NCBI RefSeq assembly: GCF_900090315.1
Contig: NZ_FMHZ01000002.1
Span: forward strand, 3,078,501 to 3,142,500
Direction of reading: 5' to 3'
Length of the DNA stretch: 64,000 nt
Source: Micromonospora citrea
GTDB lineage: Bacteria > Actinomycetota > Actinomycetes > Mycobacteriales > Micromonosporaceae
Below the pieces are notes generated by a model. It was not told the origin of the DNA, made no database searches, and was given only the letters and a program-made list of their open reading frames with translations. Position numbers and translations under genes: made by a program. The stretch's first letter is position 1; every line of letters begins with the position of its first letter. Shown here piece after piece: positions 52,906 to 62,474 of the stretch.

Positions 52906-52945
52906 TGTTACAGCTCGCAACTCGCCGCACCAGAGGGGTGTAACA
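52906..52945. promoter_or_regulatory. Inverted repeat TGTTACA-N26-TGTAACA upstream of paaA
   Basis: TGTTACA (52906-52912) and TGTAACA (52939-52945) are exact inverted copies 33 bp apart, close to three helical turns, starting 9 bp upstream of the paaA ATG. A candidate operator for a paa repressor; the inner copy also resembles a -10 element. Confidence 0.45.
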
Positions 52946-53258
52946 GGTTTCCGAAGACGGTTCCGGACGGACGGCGCGCCGGCACGAGTCGTTCAAACTA
53001 TGACTTCGGTCACCAGGCGAAGATGAATACTCCCAATAAACACATAGCGGCCCGATATCCCGCCTTCATGGCAAGTTGCCAGGTGTCGGGTCATGTCGAG
53101 CCGCCGATCCGCACGTAGACTTCCCCCGGCACACCGATCGGCTGCCGACTATCCGCCCCCAGGAACACCCGGAGGCCGCCCCCGGCCCCGGCCAGCCGCC
53201 GATCCGTCCGGACAACAAGCCGGTCCCCCCGGCCCTGACATCTGGAGCTCACCCACTC
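52946..53258. other. Divergent gap between paaA and the first beta-lactamase-fold gene
   Basis: No gene is seen. The segment 52990-53050 is notably AT-rich for this genome (AACTATGACTTCGG, AATAAACACATAG), and should contain the plus-strand promoter. The frame of the next gene stays open back to 53076, but the codons before the ATG at 53259 do not encode a signal peptide. Confidence 0.45.
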
Positions 53259-54215
53259 ATGCGATCCCGCGTGACCCTGGTGCTCGCCGTCGTGGCGGTC
53301 CTCCTCGGTGGTGGCCTGCTCGTTCCCGCCGCGTACGCCCGACTCTCCGGCGACGACGCCGGGAGCGGTGGAAGCGGCGGCGGAAGCGTCGCGGCGCCCG
53401 CGCCGACCCCGCCACCGCCCCCGACCCTGGCCGCCGGCCCGGTCTCGGTGAACTTCAAGGGCGAGTTCTTCTCGTGGGCGCTGATGGACCGGCAGACCGG
53501 CCAGATCTCCGGCTCGAAGAACATGGCCTCGACGAGTTCGACCGAGTCGATGATCAAGGCGTGGTTCGCCGCGGACTACCTCCACCAGCTCGGCGACAAG
53601 CCGCTGCCGACCGAGCGGAGGAAGCAGATCACCACCGCCATCCGGGACAGCAACGACGACGCCGCCAACGCCCTCTACACGGCGGTCGGCCGGAGCGCCA
53701 CGATCAAGCGAATGATCAGCACCTGTGAGCTCACCGACACCAAGCCGGGCAACGTGCCCGGCTACGTCGGCTGGTGGAGCTTCACCCGGATGTCCCCACG
53801 CGACGCCGTCCGGCTCGGCGACTGCATCGCCGACGGCACGGCCGCCGGCGACAAGTGGACCAAGCTCCTGCTCGACGAGATGAGCAAGGTCAGGGGCAGC
53901 ACGGCCGCCAAGGACCAGAAGGCCCGCTCGGGCGGCGGCCGCTGGGGGATCATCGACGGCCTGCCGGAGTCGATCCTCGGCCAGGGCCCGGTCAGCATCA
54001 AGAACGGCTGGACCCCGCTGAACTACGACGGCAACTGGCACGTCAACTGCCTCGCGGTGACCGAGCGGTGGAGCCTCGCCGTGATGCTGCGCTACCCGCA
54101 GCGCAGCGGGCTGGACTACGGCGCGCAGGTCTGCGCGTCGGTCGCCAGCCAGCTCGTGACCCCGCAGCCCGGCGCCGCCCTCAAGGTGCCGCAGCAGCCG
54201 GTCGGTAAGCTCTGA
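53259..54215 (+). CDS. Exported beta-lactamase-fold serine hydrolase-like protein (copy 1)
   Basis: A 318-residue protein. N-terminal signal or anchor helix (MRSRVTLVLAVVAVLLGGGLLVP) then a Gly/Ser/Pro linker (about 32-58). A class A beta-lactamase/PBP-like domain follows with S97-M-I-K100 (SxxK), S131-N-D in the SxN position (third residue Asp, not Asn) and K248-N-G in the KTG position. Two cysteines (CELTD, GDCI) match the paralogue. The altered motifs argue against a true beta-lactamase; a peptidoglycan-related role is only inferred. The stop overlaps the start of copy 2 by one base (TGATG). Confidence 0.8.
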   Translation: MRSRVTLVLAVVAVLLGGGLLVPAAYARLSGDDAGSGGSGGGSVAAPAPTPPPPPTLAAGPVSVNFKGEFFSWALMDRQTGQISGSKNMASTSSTESMIKAWFAADYLHQLGDKPLPTERRKQITTAIRDSNDDAANALYTAVGRSATIKRMISTCELTDTKPGNVPGYVGWWSFTRMSPRDAVRLGDCIADGTAAGDKWTKLLLDEMSKVRGSTAAKDQKARSGGGRWGIIDGLPESILGQGPVSIKNGWTPLNYDGNWHVNCLAVTERWSLAVMLRYPQRSGLDYGAQVCASVASQLVTPQPGAALKVPQQPVGKL

Positions 54216-55162
54216 TGGCGGCGCGACGCCGCGACGAGCGGGGCGGCGACGCCTCCCCCGTCAAGATGATCGCCGTCGCGGTGGTCCTGATCGGCCTGGT
54301 GCTCGTGTCCCTGCGGCTGCTGCCCGGCTCGCCGTTCGAGTCCACCGCCGCCGCCAAGTGGGGCGAGCCCGCCACCTCCACCGAGCGCGGCGCGAGCGCA
54401 CCGGGCGACAGGAGTTCCCGGCCGTCGCCGTCGCCGTCGCCCAGCCCGGAGCCGGAGCCGCTGCCGTTCGTCGCGAAGGACCTCGACCTGGACATCGCGG
54501 GCTGGTACTCGTGGAGCGTGCTCGACCGCCGGACCGGCGAGATCATCGGCTCGGACAACATGGACGAGACCAGCACCACCGCCTCGCTGATCAAGGCGTG
54601 GATCGTCGCCGACTACCTGCGCCGGGCCGACGAGAAGGGCCAGACGCCCAGCGACGCCAAGCTCGCCGACGCCACACTGATCATCCGCGACAGCGACAAC
54701 ACCCGGGCCCAGCAGTTCTACAACGCCATCGGCGGCTCCGCCTCGATCAAGCGGCTGATCTCGCGCTGCGAACTGACCGACAGCAGCGTCGCCAGCGACG
54801 GCGGCTGGAGCCGCACGAAGCTCTCCCCCCGGGACACCGCCCGGATGGGAGCCTGCATCGCCGACGGCCGGGCCGCCGGCCCGAAGTGGACCAAGTGGCT
54901 GATCGGCGAGATGCGGCTGGTGCGCGGCGCGGGTGACTTCGGCATCCGCAAGGCGTTCCCGGCCGCGGAGCGCAAGACCATCGCCATCAAGAACGGCTGG
55001 ATCGACCGCACCAGGGAGCAGGAGATGCACATCAACTGCCTCGCCATCGGCGACACCTGGACGATGGGCGTGATGGTCCGCTACCCGATCGGCAAGGGCT
55101 ACGAGTACGGCATGAAGAACTGCCAGAAGATCACCGAAGCCCTTCTCCGCGACCCCGTCTGA
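54215..55162 (+). CDS. Membrane-anchored beta-lactamase-fold serine hydrolase-like protein (copy 2)
   Basis: A 315-residue paralogue of the preceding gene. A cytoplasmic basic N-terminus (MAARRRDERG), one transmembrane helix (about 18-37) and a Ser/Pro-rich stalk (about 60-83) lead to the extracytoplasmic domain. Motifs are S124-L-I-K127, the canonical S160-D-N162, and K259-N-G261. Shared segments are SIKRxIS(T/R)CELTD, SPRDxxRxGxCIADGxAAGxKWTK and IAIKNGW. Translationally coupled to copy 1. Confidence 0.8.
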   Translation: MAARRRDERGGDASPVKMIAVAVVLIGLVLVSLRLLPGSPFESTAAAKWGEPATSTERGASAPGDRSSRPSPSPSPSPEPEPLPFVAKDLDLDIAGWYSWSVLDRRTGEIIGSDNMDETSTTASLIKAWIVADYLRRADEKGQTPSDAKLADATLIIRDSDNTRAQQFYNAIGGSASIKRLISRCELTDSSVASDGGWSRTKLSPRDTARMGACIADGRAAGPKWTKWLIGEMRLVRGAGDFGIRKAFPAAERKTIAIKNGWIDRTREQEMHINCLAIGDTWTMGVMVRYPIGKGYEYGMKNCQKITEALLRDPV

Positions 55163-55241
55163 CGCCCCGCCGCCGGCCGGCCCCGCCCGCTGGTCGAGCC
55201 GCTCACCGCAGCGGTCGGCGGCCCCGCACGACGGTCGCGGG

Positions 55242-56126
<885 letters not shown>

Positions 56127-57503
56127 TCAGCGGGCCGTCGTCGGAGTGGCCAACCCCGCATCCGCCGACGCGGCGCCGGAGCCCGGGCCGTCCGACGCGC
56201 CACCCGAGGCCGGGACGCCCGAACCGGCGTCGGAGGCCGGGGCCCCCGACGCGGCACCGGGAGCCGGGGGCTGGGGGACGGCGCGGGCCGCGCGGCGCAG
56301 CGGCAGCGAGACGGCGGCCACCGCCAGCAGCCCGGCCAGTCCGCAGCCGGCGACCAGCGGCCGGGGCTCGGCCGCCTCCAGCAGGAGGCCGCCGGCCAGG
56401 AAGCCGACCATCGCGGCGCCCTGGATCCCCGCGCCGAAGACGGCGAAGGCGCGGCCCCGCGCCGCCTCCGGCACCCGGCGGGCCAGCAGCACGTTGTTGA
56501 AGACGTTGGTGCCGCCGTTGAAGACGCCGCCGACCAGCCAGATCGGCACGAGCGGCAGGGCCGTCGGCACGGCCGCCGAGGCGAGCACCATCAGGCAGCA
56601 GGCGCCGAGCATCGCCAGGCTGGCCCGGACCATCGTGCCGTCGCGGTGGAGCCGCCGGGCCACCGGCGCGAAGAGCCACGCGCCGGCCAGGACGCCGAGG
56701 GTCCAGGCACCGGTCACCAACCCGTACACCGTGGTCGAGCTGCCCAGCGTCTCCCGGATGAAGAACACCTCGATCACGTTGATCGCCCCGACGGCGCCGA
56801 ACACCCCGGCGACGCTGGCCACCATCGCGAGCAGCAGCGGGTCGTGTCGCAGCCGCCAGGCCGGCGGCGCGGCGGCGGCACCGACCGCCACCGCCGGCGC
56901 GGACCGGCGGCCCCCTCTGCGGGTACGGATCAGCAGCCCGGCCGCCACCAGCGCGAGATAGGTGCCGGCGGCCACGAGCAGCGGCGGTCGGGTGCCGAAC
57001 CCGCCCACCAGCAGCCCGGCCAGCGCCGGGCCGGCGAGCGTGCCCAGCGTGCCGGCCGACTGGTTGAGCGCGCTCGCGCGGGGCAGGTCCTCGGCGCGCA
57101 CCATCGCCGGCACCAGCGCCGAGAGCACGGGCTGGGTGACGGCGAGCCCGGTGGCGAGCAGCCCCACCAGCACGATCACCAGTCCCGGGTGCCCGGCGTG
57201 GGCGAGCGCGAGGCAGACGCCGGTCTGAGCCAGCCCCGCCGCCACGAGCAGGACGCGGCTGTCCACCCGATCCGCGAGCCGGCCGGTCAGCGGCGCGAGC
57301 GCCACCAGCGGCAGGGTGGCCGCGAGCAGCAGACCCGAGACGGCGAGCCCTCCGGCCCCGGCGGACTGCAACGCCAGCGTGAGCGTGCTGGCGGCGAGGA
57401 AGTCGCCGAAGGTGGAGACGCCGCGGGCGGCGGTCGCGAGCCAGACGTCCGGCCAGCGCGACGGACCAGATGTGAAGGACATACTTCGAAAATAATCCTT
57501 CAC
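56127..57503 (-). CDS. MFS transporter with low-complexity C-terminal tail
   Basis: A 458-residue, twelve-helix efflux-type MFS protein of the Bcr/enterobactin-exporter-like group. The loop 2-3 motif is LTGRLADRVDSR. The last 55 residues are an Ala/Gly/Ser/Pro tail with GSGVPASG and GAPASDAGSG repeats and no predicted fold. GTG 57503 and ATG 57482 are both possible starts; both lie within or at the edge of a 14-bp dyad. It is directly downstream of an ArsR-type regulator, its probable repressor. Confidence 0.85.
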   Translation of the reverse strand: MKDYFRSMSFTSGPSRWPDVWLATAARGVSTFGDFLAASTLTLALQSAGAGGLAVSGLLLAATLPLVALAPLTGRLADRVDSRVLLVAAGLAQTGVCLALAHAGHPGLVIVLVGLLATGLAVTQPVLSALVPAMVRAEDLPRASALNQSAGTLGTLAGPALAGLLVGGFGTRPPLLVAAGTYLALVAAGLLIRTRRGGRRSAPAVAVGAAAAPPAWRLRHDPLLLAMVASVAGVFGAVGAINVIEVFFIRETLGSSTTVYGLVTGAWTLGVLAGAWLFAPVARRLHRDGTMVRASLAMLGACCLMVLASAAVPTALPLVPIWLVGGVFNGGTNVFNNVLLARRVPEAARGRAFAVFGAGIQGAAMVGFLAGGLLLEAAEPRPLVAGCGLAGLLAVAAVSLPLRRAARAVPQPPAPGAASGAPASDAGSGVPASGGASDGPGSGAASADAGLATPTTAR

Positions 57504-57509
57504 ATCTGG
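57466..57509. promoter_or_regulatory. Perfect 14-bp inverted repeat over the MFS start codon
   Basis: CCAGATGTGAAGGA (57466-57479) and its exact complement (57496-57509) flank a 16-bp AT-rich spacer. In the mRNA the GTG start falls in one arm and the alternative ATG at the loop edge. It could be an ArsR operator or a translation-control hairpin. Confidence 0.65.
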
Positions 57510-57524
57510 CGAGGCAATCCCTCC

Positions 57525-58106
57525 TCAATCCAGCGGCAGCGCCTTGTAGTTGACCGAGACCGTGCGCGCCAAGGGCGGCGGGTCCGCCCGCGACCGCTTG
57601 CGGTACGGCTCCAGCAGGCGGTCCACCGCCTCGTTCAGCTCGCGCAACTCATCCGCCGTGAGCAGCAGCTGCGAGTCGGCGAGCCGGCTCGCCTCGTACC
57701 ACTCGGCCGGCTCGTCGGGCGCGCGCCGCAACCATTCCCGGCTGCGCTCCAGGTCGCGGGCGAGCCACGCCTCCACCAGCGCGCGCTCGGCCGCCACGAC
57801 CTCCGGCGTGGCGGCGCGGCCGGCCTCGACGGTCCAGCTCGGGCTGACCGTCCGCCAGACCCGCTCCCGCGCGTCCCCGCGGGTCGGCGCCGGCTCCACC
57901 AGGCCGGCCTTCGCCAGCTCACGCAGGTGGTAGCTGGTGGCGCTCGGGGAGAGACCGACGATCTCCGCGCACTCCGTGGCGGTCGCGCCGGCCTCGATCG
58001 AGCTGAGGTGTTCCGTGATCGCGAGTCGGGCCGGGTGGGCCAGCGCCCGCATCACCTGCGGATCGCTGATCGTCACCCGGGGTCGCTCGGCACGCGGCTC
58101 CGTCAT
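57525..58106 (-). CDS. ArsR-family winged-helix transcriptional regulator
   Basis: A 193-residue regulator. VMRALAHPARLAITEHLSSIEAGATATECAEIVGLSPSATSYHLRELAKAGLVE (first 80 residues) is a clear ArsR HTH with wing DARERVWR. There is no metal-binding Cys motif, so it is not a metal sensor of the ArsR/SmtB type. The helical C-terminal half (VEAWLARDLERSREWLRR; ADELRELNEAVDRLLEPYRKR) resembles DUF-type extensions found in drug-responsive members. The MFS gene lies 21 bp downstream. Confidence 0.9.
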   Translation of the reverse strand: MTEPRAERPRVTISDPQVMRALAHPARLAITEHLSSIEAGATATECAEIVGLSPSATSYHLRELAKAGLVEPAPTRGDARERVWRTVSPSWTVEAGRAATPEVVAAERALVEAWLARDLERSREWLRRAPDEPAEWYEASRLADSQLLLTADELRELNEAVDRLLEPYRKRSRADPPPLARTVSVNYKALPLD

Positions 58107-58361
58107 CCCCCCATGATCCCGGCCACCCGGTCGTCGGCGACCACCGACCACCGGCAGCGGTCCGGTCCGGGTCGCCGGGGCCGGGACGATCCCCGCGCGA
58201 GGCGGGTAAATCGGTGGAGCGTGGCCCTGGCGACGCGTAGGCTGACAGGCCGCTGACGGCCGGGGTGAGGTGTGCACCGCACCGGACGTCCCGCGCCGGG
58301 GCCGGCCATCCGCCCTCCGGACACGCGAGCGATCAGCAGATGACCTCGATGGGGATTCAGC

Positions 58362-60485
58362 GTGACCGCAGTCGACCTCGACATCGACCTCGCCGCCGAA
58401 CGCGAGCACCTCGCCACCTCCCGGGCCGCCCTGGCCCGGATGCGGGAACGCGCCGAGGCCCTCTTCGCCACCGGCGACCAGGTGGCCGGCGACGCGTACG
58501 CGGCCGAGACGCTCGGGCGCACCCTGGCCCGCCGGGTCGCCGAACTCGCCGACGACCCGACCACGCCGCTCTTCTTCGGCCGCCTCGACTTCGGCCCGGC
58601 CACCGGCGACGACGGCGCGGGCGCCGGACACCGCGACCACGCCGGTCGGCGCTACCACGTCGGGCGGCGGCACGTCACCGACGAGCGGGGCGAACCCCTG
58701 GTGCTGGACTGGCGGGCCCCGGTCTCCCGGTCGTTCTACCGGGCCAGCGCCCGCGACCCGCAGGGCGTGGCGGTGCGGCGCCGCTTCGGGTTCAGCAACG
58801 GGGTGCTGACCAGCTTCGAGGACGAGCGCCTCGACCGGGGCGAGGAGCTCGGCACGGCCAGCCGGATCCTGACCGCCGAGATCGAGCGGCCCCGCGTCGG
58901 GCCGATGCGCGACATCGTCGCCACGATCCAGCCCGAGCAGGACGAGCTGGTCCGGGCCGACCTCGGCGACTCGATCTGCGTGCAGGGCGCCCCTGGCACC
59001 GGCAAGACGGCGGTCGGCCTGCACCGCGCCGCGTACCTGCTCTACCTGCACCGGGAGCGGCTGCGCCGCGCGGGTGTGCTGATCGTCGGGCCGAACCGGG
59101 CCTTCCTGTCGTACATCGCGGCGGTGCTGCCGGCGCTCGGCGAGGTCGAGGTGGAACAGGCCACGGTGGAGGACCTCGTCGGCCGGGTGCCGGTCCGGGC
59201 GGTCGACGACCCGTCGGTCGCGGCCGTCAAGCACGACGCCCGGATGGCGGAGGTGCTGCGCCGGGCCGTCGACGCGCACATCGGCGAGCCGACCGAGCCG
59301 ATCATGGTCTCGGACGGCTCGTACCGCTGGCGGATCGGGCTGGACCCGCTGCACCGGGTGGTCGAGGAGACCCGCCGGGAGCGGCTGCCGTACGCCACCG
59401 GGCGGGAACGGGTCCGCGCCCGGGTCGTGGCCCTGCTCCAGCGGCAGGCCGAGGCGCGGCGCGCCGAGTCGCCGGGCGACGCCTGGCTGCGCCGGATGGG
59501 CCGGTGCGCCCCGGTCGCCGCGTTCCTCGACGCGGTCTGGCCGGCGCTCACGCCGGAAGGGCTGGTGCACCGGCTGCTCACCGACGCCGACCTGCTGGCC
59601 GGCGCCGCCGAGGGGCTGCTGACCGCCGACGAGCAGGCGCTGCTGCGCGGCGGCCCGGCCCCGGCGCCGGCCGGCGGCACGGGGGACGCCCCCCGCCCGG
59701 CGCGCCGCCCCGCCGCGACCGGGACGAGGCTCGGCCGCACGCCGAAGGCCACGAGGTGGACGGCGGCCGACGCCGTGCTGATCGACGAGGCCGCCGGGCT
59801 GGTCGAGCGGCCGACCGGCTTCGGTCACGTCGTCGTCGACGAAGCGCAGGACCTCTCCCCCATGCAGTGCCGGGCGATCGCCCGGCGCAGCGAGCACGGG
59901 TCGATCACCCTCCTCGGCGACCTGGCCCAGGGCACCGCCCCGTGGGCCGCCGCCGACTGGCGGGAGTCCCTGCGCCACCTGGGCAAGCCGGACGCCGTCG
60001 TGGTCCCGCTGACCGTCGGGTTCCGGGTGCCCGCCGCCGTGGTCGCCTTCGCCAACCGGCTGCTGCCGGCGCTCGCCGTCGACGTGCCGCCGGCGGAGTC
60101 GCTGCGCCGCGACGGCGCGTTCGACGTGCGTACCGTCGACGACCTGACCGCCGCGACGGTCGCCGAGGCGCGCGCGGCGCTGGCGTTCGACGGCTCGGTC
60201 GCGGTGATCGCCGCCGACGGGTCGGTCGACGGGCTGCGGGCCGCGCTCGCCGCCGGCGGCGTCGAGACCGCGACCGTCGACGACCCGGCCGCCGCGGCGC
60301 GCGTCACCGTGGTGCCCGCGACGCTGGTCAAGGGCCTGGAGTACGACCATGTCATCGTCGTCGAACCGGCGGCGATCGTGGCGGCCGAGCCGCGCGGCCT
60401 GCACCGGCTGTACGTGGTGCTGACCCGGGCCGTCTCCCGCCTCACCGTGCTGCACACCGCGCCGCTGCCCGCCCCGCTGCGCTGA
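58362..60485 (+). CDS. HelD-like RNA polymerase recycling helicase/ATPase
   Basis: A 707-residue superfamily 1 ATPase. The N-terminal coiled-coil (AAEREHLATSRAALARMRERAEALF) and FFGRLDF are typical of HelD; LVLDWRAPVSRSFYRAS follows. Walker A is G209APGTGKT216; Walker B is VVVDEAQDLSPMQ; late motifs VALTVGFRVP-like and TLVKGLEYDHVIVVEP are present. HelD proteins dislodge stalled RNA polymerase from DNA, and some actinobacterial forms lower rifamycin sensitivity. The GTG start follows GGGGATT. Divergent from the ArsR gene over 255 bp. Confidence 0.88.
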   Translation: MTAVDLDIDLAAEREHLATSRAALARMRERAEALFATGDQVAGDAYAAETLGRTLARRVAELADDPTTPLFFGRLDFGPATGDDGAGAGHRDHAGRRYHVGRRHVTDERGEPLVLDWRAPVSRSFYRASARDPQGVAVRRRFGFSNGVLTSFEDERLDRGEELGTASRILTAEIERPRVGPMRDIVATIQPEQDELVRADLGDSICVQGAPGTGKTAVGLHRAAYLLYLHRERLRRAGVLIVGPNRAFLSYIAAVLPALGEVEVEQATVEDLVGRVPVRAVDDPSVAAVKHDARMAEVLRRAVDAHIGEPTEPIMVSDGSYRWRIGLDPLHRVVEETRRERLPYATGRERVRARVVALLQRQAEARRAESPGDAWLRRMGRCAPVAAFLDAVWPALTPEGLVHRLLTDADLLAGAAEGLLTADEQALLRGGPAPAPAGGTGDAPRPARRPAATGTRLGRTPKATRWTAADAVLIDEAAGLVERPTGFGHVVVDEAQDLSPMQCRAIARRSEHGSITLLGDLAQGTAPWAAADWRESLRHLGKPDAVVVPLTVGFRVPAAVVAFANRLLPALAVDVPPAESLRRDGAFDVRTVDDLTAATVAEARAALAFDGSVAVIAADGSVDGLRAALAAGGVETATVDDPAAAARVTVVPATLVKGLEYDHVIVVEPAAIVAAEPRGLHRLYVVLTRAVSRLTVLHTAPLPAPLR

Positions 60486-60612
60486 CGCGTCTCCCGGGCG
60501 GGCGCCGCGCTCACGCGGTTTTCCGGGCGTGGGCCGCGCTGACGCGTCTCCCCGCTGGGCGCCGCGCTGACGCGTCTCCCGGACGGGCGCCGCGCTGGTG
60601 CGGATTCCGGCC
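60481..60612. repeat. 28-29-bp imperfect tandem repeat after the HelD-like gene
   Basis: Units begin at 60481, 60509, 60538, 60566 and 60594, with consensus GCTGACGCGTCTCCCGGGCG then GGCGCCGC. The first unit includes the stop codon of the helicase gene. The array fills most of the 210-bp gap before the ABC transporter. Confidence 0.8.
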
Positions 60613-60695
60613 GGCGCTGCCGGCACCGCCGGCCGGGCCGGGCTGGTTGCGCCGGTGCGGTAGACCGGAGCCGTGACGATCGGACGGAGCAGCAC

Positions 60696-61625
60696 GTGAT
60701 CCTCACCCGCGCCGAGCAGGCCAGCCGACGGTACGGCGACGTGCTCGCTCTCGACCGGGTCGACCTGGAGGTCCGCGCCGGCGAACTGGTCGGCCTGCTC
60801 GGCCCGAACGGCGCCGGCAAGAGCACCCTGCTCAACCTGCTCGTCGGGCTGCGCCGGCCCACCGCCGGCCGGGTCGAGCTGTTCGGCGGCGACCCCCGCG
60901 ACCCGACCAGCCGGCGGCGGATCGGGGTCACGCCGCAGGAGACCGGCCTGCCCGGCACGCTGCGGGTCGGCGAGGTGGTCGACTTCGTCTCCGCGCACTA
61001 CCCCGACCCGGTTCCCCCGGCCGAGCTGCTCGACCGGTTCGGCCTGAGCGAGCTGGTCCGCCGGCAGACCGGTGGCCTCTCCGGCGGGCAGCGACGGCGG
61101 CTCGCGGTGGCGCTCGCCTTCGTCGGCCGACCCCGGCTGGTGCTGCTCGACGAGCCCACCACCGGCCTGGACGTGGAGGCCCGGCACACGCTCTGGGAGG
61201 CGATCCGGGCGTTCCACGACGACGGCGGCACCGTGCTGCTGAGCAGCCACTACCTGGAGGAGGTCGAGGCGCTCGCCCGCCGGGTGGTGGTCATCGGGCG
61301 CGGCCGGGTGCTCGCCGACGACACCGTCGACGCGGTCCGCGGCATCGTCGGCGTGCGCCGGGTCAGCCTGGTCGCCGGCGACCTTCCCGCGCTGCCGGGC
61401 GTCGTCCGCACCGAGCGGGTCGACGGCCGCACCCACCTGCTCACCACCGACGCCGACCAGCTCGTGCGCGACCTGGTCACGACCGGAGTGGCGTTCTCCG
61501 ACCTGGAGGTCCGGCCCACCTCGCTTGAGGAGGCGTTCCTCGCCATCACCACGACCGACGCGGTGTCGGGACCCGGAGCCGGCCGACCGACGACCGCCGT
61601 GGCCGGTCCGCCCGCCACCGCCTGA
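60696..61625 (+). CDS. ABC transporter ATP-binding protein (DrrA-like exporter ATPase)
   Basis: A 309-residue cytoplasmic ATPase. Walker A GPNGAGKST, Q-loop VTPQETGLPG, signature LSGGQRRRLAVAL, Walker B LVLLDEPTTGLD and the switch His (LLSSHYLEEVE) are all intact. The C-terminal extension with TTTDAVSGPG is that of drug/antibiotic exporter ATPases (CcmA/DrrA class). Paired with the permease 16 bp downstream. The substrate cannot be inferred. Confidence 0.92.
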   Translation: MILTRAEQASRRYGDVLALDRVDLEVRAGELVGLLGPNGAGKSTLLNLLVGLRRPTAGRVELFGGDPRDPTSRRRIGVTPQETGLPGTLRVGEVVDFVSAHYPDPVPPAELLDRFGLSELVRRQTGGLSGGQRRRLAVALAFVGRPRLVLLDEPTTGLDVEARHTLWEAIRAFHDDGGTVLLSSHYLEEVEALARRVVVIGRGRVLADDTVDAVRGIVGVRRVSLVAGDLPALPGVVRTERVDGRTHLLTTDADQLVRDLVTTGVAFSDLEVRPTSLEEAFLAITTTDAVSGPGAGRPTTAVAGPPATA

Positions 61626-61641
61626 GGGGACGATTCTTCCG

Positions 61642-62379
61642 ATGCGGTTAGCCCTGGTCCACGCCCGTTACCAGCTCCTCGAGACCGTCCGGATCCCGGT
61701 CGCCGTCTTCGGCAGCGCGTTCTTCCCCGCTGCGGCGATGCTCTTCTTCGTGGTGCCGTTCGCCGGCAAGGACCCGGTCGCCGCCACCTTCGCGACCGCC
61801 GCCATGGTCACCTTCTCCGTGATGAGCGCGAACATCTTCCAGTACGGCGTCGGGGTGGCCGAGGACCGCGACCAGCCCTGGAGCCCGTACACCCGAACCC
61901 TGCCGGCCGGGCCGGCCCCACGGTTCGCCGGCCGGGTGCTCGCGGGGCTGGCGCTCACCTACCTCTCGCTGGTCCCGGTGGTGGTGATCGGGGCGACGCT
62001 GACCGAGGCCCGGGTCACCGCACCGGCGTTCCTGCTGGCTCTGCTCACCGTCGCCGTGGTCTCGGTGCCCTTCACCCTGATGGGGCTGGCGATCGGATAC
62101 TCGCTGCCGAGCAAGGCGGCGATCGTGGTGGCGCAGGTCGTCTTCTTCCCACTCGCCTTCGGCGGCGGGCTGCTCTCCGCCCCCGACCAGGCTCCCGGCT
62201 TCATCGAGGCCGTCGCGCCCTACCTGCCGACCCGCGGCGCGGTGGAGCTGATGTGGGCCGCCGTCGGCGACTATCCGCTCAACCCGCTGTCGATGGCCAT
62301 GCTCGGGGTCTGGGTGGTGCTGCTGGCGGCGCTGGCCGCGTGGGCGTACCGGCGCGACGAGGGCCGACGGTTCAGCTGA
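61642..62379 (+). CDS. ABC-2-type transporter permease
   Basis: A 245-residue membrane protein with six helices (for example VAVFGSAFFPAAAMLFFVVPF, FLLALLTVAVVSVPFTLMGLAIGY and MLGVWVVLLAALAAWAY). LPSKAAIVVAQVVFFPLAFGGGLL resembles the conserved ABC-2 region. It probably forms a homodimeric channel powered by the upstream ATPase. The C-terminus YRRDEGRRFS is basic, consistent with a cytoplasmic end. Confidence 0.9.
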   Translation: MRLALVHARYQLLETVRIPVAVFGSAFFPAAAMLFFVVPFAGKDPVAATFATAAMVTFSVMSANIFQYGVGVAEDRDQPWSPYTRTLPAGPAPRFAGRVLAGLALTYLSLVPVVVIGATLTEARVTAPAFLLALLTVAVVSVPFTLMGLAIGYSLPSKAAIVVAQVVFFPLAFGGGLLSAPDQAPGFIEAVAPYLPTRGAVELMWAAVGDYPLNPLSMAMLGVWVVLLAALAAWAYRRDEGRRFS

Positions 62380-62474
62380 GGATTCGTCCGATCCGCCCCG
62401 ATAGGGCACGGTTCGGTGCCACGATGCCGGCAGGGGCACGCCGTCGTGGCCGCCCCCCGCCGAGAGGGGTCGAC

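Noticed and set aside
57525..61436. A 1303-codon open frame on the minus strand reaching far past the ArsR gene
   Set aside because: Only the last 193 codons (from the ATG at 58106) encode a recognisable protein. The upstream part is antisense to the HelD-like and ABC ATPase genes, which have intact motifs.
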